Shown: positions 45,577-55,335 of the stretch, in pieces
Layout: every line of letters begins with the position of its first letter
How positions within the stretch are numbered: the stretch's first letter is position 1
Assembly: GCF_023716485.1 (NCBI RefSeq)
Contig: NZ_CP092418.1
Span: 186,001-250,000 of the forward strand
Direction: 5' to 3'
Length of the DNA: 64,000 nucleotides
From: Microbulbifer variabilis
Lineage (GTDB): Bacteria > Pseudomonadota > Gammaproteobacteria > Pseudomonadales > Cellvibrionaceae
Notes under the pieces: model-generated
The model's database searches: none
The model's input: the letters and a program-made list of their open reading frames with translations, nothing else
Told to the model about the DNA's origin: nothing
Made by a program: the position numbers and the translations under genes

Positions 45577-45604
45577 AAAAGGCGCCCACATCGGCGCCTT
45601 TTAT
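45577..45604 (+). terminator. Terminator after rho
   Basis: AAAAGGCGCC-CACATC-GGCGCCTTTT and further T-rich sequence, 12 bases after the rho stop. Confidence 0.9.
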
Positions 45605-45835
45605 ATTCTGAAGCGCACAAAGTAATTATTTGCGTGAATTAATGTTGAAAAGGCGAGCTATAAGGCATATAAAGTTCCACATCGTGGCGCTGGGTATGAA
45701 ATTTATAGCATGACGCCCGACCGAATTGGCCCAGGGGTAATCCCGGAAAAGGGCCAATCTCAAATGGATAATCTGGTGGAGCTGGTTATTCATTTGTGAC
45801 TGCACGACAGCCCACACATCTAGTGAGAACCTTTT

Positions 45836-46105
45836 GTGAATATCTATATTGGAAATCTGGCCTACGCGGTAACCTCTGACGACCTGCACGAAGCTTTCGG
45901 CGCATTCGGAGAGATCTCTCGGGCTACTGTTATTACTGACCGTGAGACTGGCCGCTCTAAGGGCTTCGGTTTCGTAGAAATGCCTAACGATGACGAAGCG
46001 CGCAAAGCGATCGAAGAGATGAACGACCAGCCTATGTCTGGCCGTAACATCCGCGTAAACGAAGCTAAGCCTCGCGAAGATCGTCCGCGTCGCCCTCGCT
46101 TCTAA
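45836..46105 (+). CDS. RRM-type RNA-binding protein
   Basis: An 89-aa single RRM protein: RNP2 IYIGNL near the N-terminus, RNP1 KGFGFVEM, and a basic C-terminal tail EDRPRRPRF. Such proteins are common in marine gammaproteobacteria and cyanobacteria, and many are cold-induced. The GTG start at 45836 fits the family N-terminus. A terminator follows at 46130-46165. The upstream 231 bp contain no other gene. Confidence 0.88.
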   Translation: MNIYIGNLAYAVTSDDLHEAFGAFGEISRATVITDRETGRSKGFGFVEMPNDDEARKAIEEMNDQPMSGRNIRVNEAKPREDRPRRPRF

Positions 46106-46129
46106 GCTACGGCTAGCTTAAGTTTTTTG

Positions 46130-46165
46130 CGACCCGCAGCATTTTGTTTGCGGGTCGTTTCTTCC
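46130..46165 (+). terminator. Terminator after the RRM gene
   Basis: CGACCCGCA and TGCGGGTCG form a 9-bp stem around a 10-base loop, followed by TTTCTTCC. Confidence 0.85.
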
Positions 46166-46260
46166 TTTTCTCAATTGGCACCCTATCCTGGGGGCTGTTC
46201 CCCATTTTGTAATTTCTGTTTTACACTGCGCGCTGGATTTTTCTTCTTGACCGGCAGCCC

Positions 46261-47727
46261 ATGAAATACAAAGACCTGCGTGATTTTATCCAATTGTTGG
46301 AAAAGCGTGGCCAGCTCAAACGGATTAAATTCCCTGTAGACCCCAATCTGGAAATGACAGAAATCTCTGATCGCGTTCTGCGCTCGGGAGGTCCTGCATT
46401 ACTTTTTGAAAATCCTATCGGTTTTGATACGCCGGTGCTCGCCAATCTGTTTGGCACCACTGAGCGAGTAGCGCTTGGGATGGGGCGTGAGAGCATTGAT
46501 GACCTACGTGAGGTGGGTGAATTACTCGCCTTCCTCAAGGAACCTCAACCGCCTGAGAATTTGCGCGATGCCTGGGAAAAACTGCCGGTTTTCAAGCAAG
46601 TGCTCAATATGGGGCCGAAGGTGGTCAAGGGTGCAGCCTGTCAGCAGGTGGTAGTAGATAAAGCTCAATTAGACCTCACCAAATTGCCAATTCAGACCTG
46701 CTGGCCGGGAGATGCGGCTCCATTGGTAACCTGGCCATTGGTGATCACTCGTGGGCCAGAGAAGAAGCGCCAAAACCTGGGTATTTATCGCATGCAGTTA
46801 ATCGGTAAAAACCGACTGATAATGCGTTGGCTCAGCCACCGGGGAGGTGCGTTGGATTACCGTGATTGGTGCCGGAAGCACCCCGGGGAGCCCTATCCTG
46901 TAGCTGTAGCACTTGGCGCAGATCCGGCCACAATACTGGGAGCAGTGACCCCGGTACCTGATAGCCTGTCGGAATACGCCTTTGCCGGGCTATTGCGTGG
47001 AGATAAAACCGAAGTAACTGGTGCATTGCTCAGTGATCTGCAGGTTCCCGCCAGTGCTGAGTATGTGTTGGAAGGTTTTATCTACCCCGATGACATGGCC
47101 GATGAAGGTCCCTATGGGGATCATACGGGCTATTACAATGAGGTGGACCGTTTCCCGGTGTTTACCGTGGAGAAAATCACCCACCGGAAAAACCCCATCT
47201 ATCACAGTACTTACACTGGCCGTCCGCCGGATGAACCCGCGATCCTTGGCGAGGCACTCAATGAAGTATTTGTGCCTATTTTACAGAAACAATTTCCTGA
47301 AATTGTCGATTTTTACTTGCCACCTGAAGGCTGCTCCTATCGGCTAGCTGTAGTAACTATGAAAAAGCAGTATCCCGGTCATGCCAAAAGGGTAATGATG
47401 GGAGTCTGGTCTTTCCTGCGCCAGTTTATGTATACCAAGTTTGTTATCGTTACCGATGATGATGTGAATGCAAGAGATTGGAAAGATGTAATTTGGGCTA
47501 TGACAACCCGTATGGACCCCGCGCGTGATACGGTGATGGTGGAAAACACCCCGATTGATTATCTGGATTTTGCCTCGCCAGTTTCTGGCTTGGGTTCGAA
47601 GATTGGTTTTGATGCTACTAATAAATGGCAGGGAGAAACCAACAGAGAGTGGGGTAATCCTATCGAGAAAGATCCACAGGTGGTCCAGAGAGTCGATGAA
47701 ATCTGGTCCAAACTAGGTTTTGAATAA
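46261..47727 (+). CDS. ubiD: UbiD 4-hydroxy-3-polyprenylbenzoate decarboxylase
   Basis: A 488-aa prenylated-FMN-dependent decarboxylase in ubiquinone synthesis. The start [22 protein letters not shown] is typical, and [29 protein letters not shown] carries the catalytic acids. The following [33 protein letters not shown] is also conserved. Its partner UbiX is not in the window. A 179-bp spacer with no gene separates it from the S12 hydrolase. Confidence 0.96.
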   Translation: MKYKDLRDFIQLLEKRGQLKRIKFPVDPNLEMTEISDRVLRSGGPALLFENPIGFDTPVLANLFGTTERVALGMGRESIDDLREVGELLAFLKEPQPPENLRDAWEKLPVFKQVLNMGPKVVKGAACQQVVVDKAQLDLTKLPIQTCWPGDAAPLVTWPLVITRGPEKKRQNLGIYRMQLIGKNRLIMRWLSHRGGALDYRDWCRKHPGEPYPVAVALGADPATILGAVTPVPDSLSEYAFAGLLRGDKTEVTGALLSDLQVPASAEYVLEGFIYPDDMADEGPYGDHTGYYNEVDRFPVFTVEKITHRKNPIYHSTYTGRPPDEPAILGEALNEVFVPILQKQFPEIVDFYLPPEGCSYRLAVVTMKKQYPGHAKRVMMGVWSFLRQFMYTKFVIVTDDDVNARDWKDVIWAMTTRMDPARDTVMVENTPIDYLDFASPVSGLGSKIGFDATNKWQGETNREWGNPIEKDPQVVQRVDEIWSKLGFE

Positions 47728-47906
47728 TTACTGGTCCTACTTTATTTTAGTTGTTCTTCCATAGGGCGTCCCAAGAGGCGCTCTAGTTGCTAATTTCTTA
47801 GCATTTAACCATTTTCCATATTCCCGCATCTATAGATAAAGCTGATAACGTCAAATCTCGGTATCAGCTTTATGGCCGTCTTTGATTAATTGTGGGGAAT
47901 ATTTAA

Positions 47907-49127
47907 ATGAGAGTACTTTATGCTGTCAGCTTAATGATTGTTGGCGTTTTCGGATTTTGGGCTATATTGCCAAGCCAGCAGGAGAGAAGCGCCGAGATTA
48001 CCAATATTGAAGAATTTCTGCCCACAATTATGAAAGAGGCGGCTATTCCTGGTATGGCCGTCTCAAGAGTAAAAGACGGTAAGCTTGTTTTTCAGCAAGT
48101 CTACGGAATGGCGGATGTGGAATCTGGTGAGGCAGTTACCCAGAATACCCCTTTTAATATCGCATCAATTAGCAAACCTATTATGGGCGTAACGTTATTG
48201 CAATTGGTCGATAATGGAAATTTGGAGCTCAATCGGGATATCAATACCTATTTACCATTTAAGGTGGATAATCCACATACAAGGGGTGAAAAAATTACTT
48301 TAAGAAATCTGGCAAGTCACACTGCAGGTATTGCGGATTACTATGACTATGCCACTTATTCTGAAAACCGCGACCCAGAAATTAGTCTTGAGCAACACCT
48401 CCGTGCTCTCCTTACTAAGGAAGGTAGTCTGTACAATAATGGAGACCATTATCTGAAATCTATGCCGGGGAAAAGACGGCAATACAGCAATTTATCTGCA
48501 GGTTTGGCGGGCCTTCTAGTGGAGTCTGCAATAGGCCAAACCCTCGCTGACTATAGCAAGGATACCCTTTTTCACCGTTTGGAAATGGAAAGTGCAAGCT
48601 GGAAACTTAATGGGATGGATCTGAATTCTATAGCTGTGCCTTATAAAGTAGAGCAATGTGTACCATTTGTCGGCCTGTGTACTGATGATGAATCAAGCAA
48701 AATAAATTATTTTGTGGGAAGGTTTATTAAGCCACCTTTCGAATATAAAAAATTTCATCCATATCCTCACAATGGTAATCCACAGTATCCGGATGGTGGT
48801 GTTCGCGTAAGTATTGCAGACCTTAGTGATTTCCTACTGGCAGTCCTTCATAACCGGGATAAATCAGGGGCGAAACTCTTGTCTGATACCATGTATGAAG
48901 AAATGTTTCGTTTGCAGTTGCCCAAATCGGTTTCTGATTCGCAACGCTTTTTCTGGAGAGATCGCGATGGACTTGTGGGGCATATGGGGTCAGATCTGGG
49001 GGTTTTTACTGCTATGTATTTTGACCCAGACCGTAAGGATGGCTTTATTATACTAATGAACCGTGGTATGGATAGTAAGTCAGCCGAGGCGATGAGGCAT
49101 ATTGCCAGACGTTTAGTGCAAATATAA
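47907..49127 (+). CDS. Serine hydrolase of the beta-lactamase/S12 family
   Basis: A 406-aa protein with an N-terminal signal or anchor (about 1-20). The catalytic SxxK is S87-ISK90; the YxN motif is YSN in RQYSNLSAGLAG; a third HxG-like motif appears as GHMGSDLG near the C-terminus. It belongs to the class C/DD-peptidase-like S12 fold, found in esterases, D-aminopeptidases and penicillin-binding-like proteins. It is probably periplasmic. The surrounding sequence is AT-richer than the flanking core genes. The substrate is unknown. Confidence 0.87.
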   Translation: MRVLYAVSLMIVGVFGFWAILPSQQERSAEITNIEEFLPTIMKEAAIPGMAVSRVKDGKLVFQQVYGMADVESGEAVTQNTPFNIASISKPIMGVTLLQLVDNGNLELNRDINTYLPFKVDNPHTRGEKITLRNLASHTAGIADYYDYATYSENRDPEISLEQHLRALLTKEGSLYNNGDHYLKSMPGKRRQYSNLSAGLAGLLVESAIGQTLADYSKDTLFHRLEMESASWKLNGMDLNSIAVPYKVEQCVPFVGLCTDDESSKINYFVGRFIKPPFEYKKFHPYPHNGNPQYPDGGVRVSIADLSDFLLAVLHNRDKSGAKLLSDTMYEEMFRLQLPKSVSDSQRFFWRDRDGLVGHMGSDLGVFTAMYFDPDRKDGFIILMNRGMDSKSAEAMRHIARRLVQI

Positions 49128-49267
49128 TAATCATAAATAAGATAAAGTGATCAAGGTTGTATCTGAAGTTTCTGAAAATCCATTAATAGGTTTTTTCGGT
49201 GATTGAGGAAGTTCCAATGGGTATCATTGGGTTGAGCTCTCTCACTATAGGAAAAGGAGTACCAATT

Positions 49268-49780
49268 ATGATTAGAGCCAAAGAGAATATAATTAAAATT
49301 CTTTCAGTCGTCCTGTGTTGTTTTCCACTTATGGTGAATGCAGGAGAGACTAACCTGAAGAGTAAGGAAGCTTTCGAGCGAATAAAATCACTTAGTGGAG
49401 ATTGGAAAAAGGAAGGCGATACAGGGGGGAATTTTTATATTAAATTTTCCCAGACTGCCGGAGCCTCTGTTTTGGTAGAGAATTGGCTGTATAAGGGTAA
49501 ATCTCATTCGCTCACTATCTATCATATGGATAATGGCAATTTATTGGCAACCCACTATTGCCCTCAAGGAAATCAGCCCCGTTTGCAGCTTAGTTCAAGT
49601 GGTGAAAGAGGACAGCTGGTATTTTCTTTCAAAGATGCTACCAATCTTTTGGATTTAGAAGCCAATCACCAACATAGTTTGGGCTTTGAGTGGTTGGAGA
49701 GTGAAGGGATCATCCGTTCAGAGAGCTATATGGAAAATGGAGCTCTAAAGCCTTCGAGTATGCGTCTAGTACGTAAGTAA
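49268..49780 (+). CDS. Small secreted protein of unknown function
   Basis: A 170-aa protein with signal peptide ending near VNA (about residue 23). The mature part looks beta-rich, with KSLSGDWKKEGDTGGNFYIKFSQTAGASVLVENWLYKG near its start, a pattern seen in lipocalin-like or DUF1579-like secreted proteins, but I cannot assign a family. The ATG at 49268 is supported by AAGGAG; longer upstream frames are less likely. It lies 140 bp after the S12 hydrolase. Confidence 0.68.
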   Translation: MIRAKENIIKILSVVLCCFPLMVNAGETNLKSKEAFERIKSLSGDWKKEGDTGGNFYIKFSQTAGASVLVENWLYKGKSHSLTIYHMDNGNLLATHYCPQGNQPRLQLSSSGERGQLVFSFKDATNLLDLEANHQHSLGFEWLESEGIIRSESYMENGALKPSSMRLVRK

Positions 49781-50067
49781 ACTGTCAAATCAATCAATTC
49801 TGTATATCACTCTTTCTTGCAATAAAGCTGGTAATGATTCTTCTGCCAGCTTTTTTTGTGCGTCTAATTCAACCAAATGTGACTTAGGTAGTATGATGTA
49901 ATCTCTTCTATACTTCGATGCTATATTGCATGTTAATTATGCAGTCGACCAATATATTTAACATTTGATGACATTCTTGTCTGGCTTTTAGTGGTCGATA
50001 AACAAATTACATCATGATGGTCCTGGGGATTAGGGTAAATAATTACAATATGAGGGAGGGGTGATAA

Positions 50068-50397
50068 ATGGAATTGATTCTTTTTGTAATCATTATGGTG
50101 GCAGTCTTAGTCCTGCCATTAAAAATGGCTGCTGCCATGATGGGGGCGAGAAATACAGGAGTTTTCCACTGTCTTTTTGCTTTATTGTTGGCATTAATTG
50201 TACAGAGAATAGTGGGCGGCATGTTGCCCGGTGTGAGTGACAGCGCCGGGGTTCTCTTGACTATTCCACTGGCGGCTATTGCCTATATGTTGGTATTGGG
50301 TACTGGATTTTTGAAAGCAATAATTATTGCGATTCTGCAGGGAATAATTACTTTCCTAGCGATGCTTCTTTTTGCTGGTATGTTCGCAAATATCTAA
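50068..50397 (+). CDS. Small polytopic membrane protein, unknown
   Basis: A 109-aa very hydrophobic protein with about three or four membrane helices and few charged residues. It has no motif that I recognise. A GAGGGAGGGG ribosome-binding region lies just upstream, which supports translation. Gaps on either side (49781-50067 and 50398-50685) hold no recognised gene. Confidence 0.6.
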   Translation: MELILFVIIMVAVLVLPLKMAAAMMGARNTGVFHCLFALLLALIVQRIVGGMLPGVSDSAGVLLTIPLAAIAYMLVLGTGFLKAIIIAILQGIITFLAMLLFAGMFANI

Positions 50398-50685
50398 TAG
50401 CTTCGAGCAATTTTTTTCTTATTCAGCTTGGTCAGGTAGCTTTCAAATAGCTTTTTTACGGATGCCTTCTGTTCCTGATCCAAGTTAGATCTCCCTTTAA
50501 GTGGCGCTGTTTTATAAATTTTTCTTTTTTTCTGGTGTAAAGGTGAACAGAAGCTTCGCCGCTTTACGATATAGATTTAGTGAAAATCCCCAAGCTAGAG
50601 AATTTTATTGCCGCCTGGAAAGCTTTTGTTTTTCCATTGAGGCTATTTCAGTCAAGTGGGGCTGATTTAGGTTGAAAGAAATTTT

Positions 50686-51726
50686 TCAATCGGAATCCCG
50701 CTGAGTCTCCTCCTTAAGGAACTGGCTCAGGGATTCGAAATAATCGTTGAAGGCCTCGAACTGCGGTATGTGCCCGACCCCATCAAGTTCTGTTAACTTC
50801 GCATCTGGAATAATGGCAGCCGCTTTTTTACCCAATAGGTCATAACGCCCCAGAGCCTTTTTAATGGGTTCGGCAGCGCGGGCGCGGCCAATCGCGGTGC
50901 GATCCCGGGTACCGATAATCAGTAAGGTAGGTACAGTGAGATCTGCGAATTCATAGATAACCGGCTGTGTGAAAACCATTTCTGAAGTGAGGGCATCAAT
51001 CTTGGCTATATGCTTAGAATCAGGGCCCAGTGACCAGCCGGCCTGAATATCGAGTAGGGAATCGTAGGACTTCCTCCATTTCCCATCAAAATAGGCCCTG
51101 GACATATAGCTCTTAATCCCTTCGGGTGTTTGTGCCTGCTCTCTAAGGATGGCTTGTTCCAGGGGTTCGTATGGTACGACGCGCTTCCAGTCCTCCAAGC
51201 CGATTGGGTTTACCAAGGCGAGCTTTCTCACCATCCCCGGGTACATTAAAGAAAAGCGTGTAGCCAGCATGCCTCCCATGGAGTGACCAACGACAGAAAC
51301 CTGATCCACTTTGAGTTTGTCGAGCAGAAATTTGGTATCTGTAGCCATACCGTGCAGGTTGTATTGCATCAATGGCTTACTGGACTTTCCGAAGCCAATT
51401 TGGTCTGGAGCAATAACACGGTAGCCCTGTTCTGTGAGCGCGGCGATACTATCTTTCCAGTAGGCGCCGGAAAAATTTTTACCGTGCAGAAGCAGTACTG
51501 TTCCCTTAGAGGGTACAAGCTTGTTCGCAGAAATATCCATATAGGCCATGGCCACAGGCTGGCTTAATTTGGATAGCTCTAGAGTCTTAACCGGATAGGG
51601 GTACTCGTAGTCACTCAGCAGCTTATCTTGTGGCTGGATTGGGTTGTCAGCAGCCAGCGTCACCTGTGATAAGAGAATGGAAAATAAAATAGCGAAGGAT
51701 GAGAGATATTGCTGTGACGGTGTCAT
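50686..51726 (-). CDS. Secreted alpha/beta hydrolase
   Basis: A 346-aa protein with a signal peptide (about 1-25, ending LAA). It has the alpha/beta hydrolase core: VLLLHGKNFSGAYW near the oxyanion hole, nucleophile GHSMGGMLATR, LLIIGTRDRTAIGR (acid) and GVGHIPQFE (histidine). The organisation resembles lactone hydrolases, haloperoxidases and esterases, but the substrate is not visible. It is a separate unit from the haem operon that ends beside it. Confidence 0.87.
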   Translation of the reverse strand: MTPSQQYLSSFAILFSILLSQVTLAADNPIQPQDKLLSDYEYPYPVKTLELSKLSQPVAMAYMDISANKLVPSKGTVLLLHGKNFSGAYWKDSIAALTEQGYRVIAPDQIGFGKSSKPLMQYNLHGMATDTKFLLDKLKVDQVSVVGHSMGGMLATRFSLMYPGMVRKLALVNPIGLEDWKRVVPYEPLEQAILREQAQTPEGIKSYMSRAYFDGKWRKSYDSLLDIQAGWSLGPDSKHIAKIDALTSEMVFTQPVIYEFADLTVPTLLIIGTRDRTAIGRARAAEPIKKALGRYDLLGKKAAAIIPDAKLTELDGVGHIPQFEAFNDYFESLSQFLKEETQRDSD

Positions 51727-51785
51727 GGAGCAAGCCTCAAAAAGGATGCGGAGGCTTACTACTATGGGGCAAATAGTATAACAGG

Positions 51786-51811
51786 AAAAGGGCCCAGATT
51801 ATCTGGACCCT
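51786..51811 (-). terminator. Terminator of the hem gene run
   Basis: On the minus strand AAGGGTCCAGAT and ATCTGGGCCCTT pair with one mismatch around a two-base loop, then TTTTCC follows. It lies 12 bases beyond the hemY stop. Confidence 0.82.
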
Positions 51812-51822
51812 TGGAGAAACGG

Positions 51823-53073
51823 TTAGGCGTGTACCCCGAGCAGGGGTTTGTCCTGACTGGGCATGGATACAGGAGGTAAGTTTGGAACAGCTTGCATCAG
51901 CCCTTCCTCAAACAAGCGCGAGGCTTTGTCCTTCTCGCCGAGTGCTTTAAATAGCCGTGCCAGTTCTGCAGAGGTTGCGGGGTCCTGACGTAACAACAGG
52001 CTCTTCTCAAAATACTGTTGTGCCTTTCCCCACAGCTCGTTGCGTAAGCTCAGGCGCCCGAGACAGGTGAGCAGGTCGGCACTCTCACCATATTCCTTGA
52101 GCCAGCCCTCTGCAGCAGAGAGCTGAGCCGCTGCGTCGGCACCGGCAAGGCGGCCGTATAGATCGGCCAGCTTGGGAGCCCACTCACGGTTTAGTAGCCA
52201 ACGCAGGTGTTTTTCCGCGGCACTGTCATCACCGCTTTGGTGCAGCAGACGGGCAAAGAGACTGCGAAGCTCTACGTTGCGTTGCCAGCGGCCATTCAGG
52301 CCGTGCCAGATGTCGTGTAGTTTCTCTCTGTCGTTTCGGTTTGCGGCTTCGATGAGTTGATGTTCGTAGACTTCCCGCTCTAGTTTTTGTCGGTCTTCTT
52401 CGGACATATTGGCGTGCTTTTCTAATTCAGGGAGAAGTTCTCTCAGGTTGCTCCAGTCCCCCAAAGCGTAATAGGCCTGCTTGAGCATCTGTAGCAGAGC
52501 CGGGTGCTTAGGTTCTAATTGCTTGGCTCGCTTGAGGCTGGCGATACACTGTTCGTAGTGTTTATCCTGTAGCTGCATACGGGCCTGACTCAAAGCCACT
52601 GCCAAGCCAGTGTCATCGCCACAGGCTTCGGCTTTTGCCAGCAACTCATTGGCTTCTTCGCGAAATCCAAGCTCATGAGCGCTGCGCGCGGCAGCCAGGT
52701 AATTAATCAGTGGCGCCTCGGAGCGCGGCGCACTTTTTAAAAGTTGTCGTCGGGCACGTGACCAGTTGCCCTCCATAAACTCCACCAGGCCACTAGTGAG
52801 ACGTCTGCGGGCGACCCGCTGGCGGCCAAAGCGTAGGCGATCGACGCTGCCGCGCACAGCGCGAAAGAGACTGCGGCTTATCCAGGTGAGAAGAAACAGG
52901 GCGAGCAAAAGGGCAACTAGCGCGACTATGGCGAACCAGAGATTCATCTCATAGCCTTTGTTGAGTTCGCCACCGAAGCCGATTACCAAATACCCGGGGT
53001 AATTCTGATTTATCTGCGGCAGTAAGGCACCGAGAAGTAATAGGGCGACAGCAGCAAAAAGGACCTTTCTCAC
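51823..53073 (-). CDS. hemY: HemY-like tetratricopeptide membrane protein
   Basis: A 416-aa protein. Two N-terminal membrane helices (about 2-20 and 40-65) precede several TPR-like helical repeats, as in HemY of the hemCDXY cluster. This is not the protoporphyrinogen oxidase also called HemY. The role of HemX/HemY is thought to be scaffolding of haem synthesis, though this is not firmly known. It overlaps hemX by 4 bases. Confidence 0.9.
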   Translation of the reverse strand: MRKVLFAAVALLLLGALLPQINQNYPGYLVIGFGGELNKGYEMNLWFAIVALVALLLALFLLTWISRSLFRAVRGSVDRLRFGRQRVARRRLTSGLVEFMEGNWSRARRQLLKSAPRSEAPLINYLAAARSAHELGFREEANELLAKAEACGDDTGLAVALSQARMQLQDKHYEQCIASLKRAKQLEPKHPALLQMLKQAYYALGDWSNLRELLPELEKHANMSEEDRQKLEREVYEHQLIEAANRNDREKLHDIWHGLNGRWQRNVELRSLFARLLHQSGDDSAAEKHLRWLLNREWAPKLADLYGRLAGADAAAQLSAAEGWLKEYGESADLLTCLGRLSLRNELWGKAQQYFEKSLLLRQDPATSAELARLFKALGEKDKASRLFEEGLMQAVPNLPPVSMPSQDKPLLGVHA

Positions 53074-54428
53074 TGGCTGACCTCCTCGGCGGTGCCGGTG
53101 CCATACCCTGACGTTTTGTGCAGCCGCTCAATGTAATTGTAGAGAGCCACCTGTGAGGCATTCAGGTCTGGCATTTGCGCCTGAATGGGCTGTTTGCTGA
53201 GTTCTGCCAGTTGTTGCGCGAGTGTGTTGCGCTGGGAATTGGCTGTGCCATAAGTCAGAAGCAGCTCGCGGGCGCTATCAAGAGCGTCCTTGTAAACGGT
53301 GCTATCGCCGCGCAATAGAGCCAGTTGTGCCTGCTCCATATTTAGACGCAGGGTTTGGCGAAAGCGTGCCTCGCTTTGAGGGGAAAGCATTACCGGGTTG
53401 ATATCGCCATCGATGGGGCGAACAGAGTCGCGTAGGAAGTTGGTAAAAATTTGCCAGCTGCGCTCCCATGCGGATTGGTTATCAGGCGTGGGCTCTGCTT
53501 TTGCCACCTCCCTTGGAGTTTGGGTCATATCGAATTGCGGCTGTATAGAGGCGCGGATCAACTGCTCTTCCAGGGCGCGCAGGCGTAAATAGAGGCCTTC
53601 TCGATCGATATTTTCCACGAGTTTCAAAGCGGTGATATCCCGTGCCAACTGTTGGCGCACTCCGTAGAGATCGGGAAGATTTACTTGGCGCAAAATGGTG
53701 TCGACCTTTTCAACCAGGCCCAGAGCGGCGCGGCTATTGTCTTCAAGCATCAGCCGTTGATTGGCCATTCGCAATAGGTAGTCGGCCTCGGCCAGCTGCC
53801 AGTCCTCCCGGCTCACATTACCCAGCTCACTGAGCCGGTTGCCCTGGGCGGTGAGGCTGCGCTGAAGAGCCGCTAGCTGTTGCTGTAGCTGCAAAATAGT
53901 ACGCGTTTGCGATTGTATTTGATTGCGCAACTCAGTATCTGTCTGTTGAAGTTGATCAAGCTGCTGGTTCTGTGGGGAGACGCTCGGCGCTTCTGCCTGC
54001 TGGGGTTCTATGGAAGGAGGTTCGGCAGTAGATCGTGCAGCGGGTGCAGTAGAAGTTGTCCCTTCGCGGGCTTGGCTGGAAGTATCAGGCCCGGTAGAAA
54101 TATTTGGCGATGTGACTTCACCTTGTGATTCGGCTTTCTGTGTGGACACAGTCTGTTTGGCAGGGAAAAAGTCCAGCTGTGCGATGCGGTTGCGCAGTTG
54201 GGGCCAGCTGTACCAGGCAAAAGCGATCAAAGCGATAAGCAGCAGAATAAAGACCAGCCACCACCAATGCCCCCCGCCCTTTTTAGGCATCACATTTTTA
54301 GCGGCCTTATCAGTTTTGCCTTCTGCTGCTTTGGCAAAATTGCTCTTGCTCCCCCCCTTGTCCAGTACATCGGAAGTGAGTTCGTTAGCCGGGGTGGAAG
54401 GATTGTCCTTGGGTTTTTCGTTGGTCAT
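53070..54428 (-). CDS. hemX: HemX-like membrane-anchored protein
   Basis: A 452-aa protein. A long Pro/Ser/Thr-rich N-terminal cytoplasmic part and one membrane helix (about 55-74) precede a predicted coiled coil (QLDQLQQTDTELRNQIQSQTRTILQLQQQLAALQ) and a helical C-terminal domain with ADYLLRMANQRLMLED. This is the HemX architecture (formerly called uroporphyrinogen methyltransferase by operon context; catalytic motifs are absent). It sits between hemD and hemY, overlapping hemY. Confidence 0.9.
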   Translation of the reverse strand: MTNEKPKDNPSTPANELTSDVLDKGGSKSNFAKAAEGKTDKAAKNVMPKKGGGHWWWLVFILLLIALIAFAWYSWPQLRNRIAQLDFFPAKQTVSTQKAESQGEVTSPNISTGPDTSSQAREGTTSTAPAARSTAEPPSIEPQQAEAPSVSPQNQQLDQLQQTDTELRNQIQSQTRTILQLQQQLAALQRSLTAQGNRLSELGNVSREDWQLAEADYLLRMANQRLMLEDNSRAALGLVEKVDTILRQVNLPDLYGVRQQLARDITALKLVENIDREGLYLRLRALEEQLIRASIQPQFDMTQTPREVAKAEPTPDNQSAWERSWQIFTNFLRDSVRPIDGDINPVMLSPQSEARFRQTLRLNMEQAQLALLRGDSTVYKDALDSARELLLTYGTANSQRNTLAQQLAELSKQPIQAQMPDLNASQVALYNYIERLHKTSGYGTGTAEEVSQ

Positions 54429-54547
54429 GGGCTTGGGGCGCAGCTGGTAATTGTCGTCGAATTATAGCGAGTGGCACCGACCATAATAGCGCCGGTGGCG
54501 TCGTTTTGAGATTTTTAACCCAATAGGGCAGCAAATTCGAGAGCAAT

Positions 54548-55318
54548 TCAGTTTAGCGCCCTGAGCAGTGCCTCTAGCATAGCGCTGTCTCCGGCATTCT
54601 GAGCACTGCTGGTATAGATAAAACCCAGAGCACGGGCTTGCTCCGCGACGCGCGCGCTGGGACAGATAAGGGCAGCCTGGAGGAGGTGCGCGCAATTTGT
54701 ACGCTCAATGCAGCTGTGTAGGTTCGCGAGAGTCTCGCCACTGTGGACCGTGATGGCATCCGGGGTGAAAGAATATCCCGCCAAATCCGCTGGGGCACCT
54801 GCAGGTAGGGACCTACGGTAGAGTTCACAGTAATCCACACGCCCACCCCGTGCGCGCAAGGTGTCGCCAATAAGAGTGCGTCCGCCAGTGCCGCGGAAGA
54901 TCAGTACCCGAAGTCCTGAAACCTCTTGTAGGGTGGGCAGGGCGAGCAGGTCCTCGGAAGTCATGTGTTCGCCGCTGTGCTCGCAGGGTATACCACGCAT
55001 CAGTAATGCTTTAGCCGTGGCCGCGCCAATAGCGAGGTATCGTGGCCCCTGGGGTAACTGTGGCCAGTAATCCTCCAGCCAGTCGACGGCGTAGCACACC
55101 GCATTCTGGGAGACGAAAATGGCAAAATCCACCTGGTCGAAATCGAGAATCCGTTTTTTAATGGCCTGCTGAGCCGCCTCATCAATGAGGGGCTCAATAG
55201 CCAACATAGGGATAGTGTCAACCTCCGCGCCCGTAGCGCGCAATAGCGCGCCCCAGGTGTCGGCTTGATGGGCGGGGCGCGTGGTGAGTACGCGCTTGCC
55301 TTGCAGGCGCTTGGCCAT
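54548..55318 (-). CDS. hemD: Uroporphyrinogen-III synthase HemD
   Basis: HemD closes hydroxymethylbilane to uroporphyrinogen III. The 256-aa protein has N-terminal RVLTTRPAHQADTWGALLRATGAEV, FVSQNAVCYAVDWL and the C-terminal half around YSFTPDAITVHSGETLANL, matching the fold of this divergent family. It begins 17 bases after hemC on the same strand, as usual; a 119-bp gap separates it from hemX. Confidence 0.92.
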   Translation of the reverse strand: MAKRLQGKRVLTTRPAHQADTWGALLRATGAEVDTIPMLAIEPLIDEAAQQAIKKRILDFDQVDFAIFVSQNAVCYAVDWLEDYWPQLPQGPRYLAIGAATAKALLMRGIPCEHSGEHMTSEDLLALPTLQEVSGLRVLIFRGTGGRTLIGDTLRARGGRVDYCELYRRSLPAGAPADLAGYSFTPDAITVHSGETLANLHSCIERTNCAHLLQAALICPSARVAEQARALGFIYTSSAQNAGDSAMLEALLRALN

Positions 55319-55335
55319 ATGGATCTGTCCTGGGC

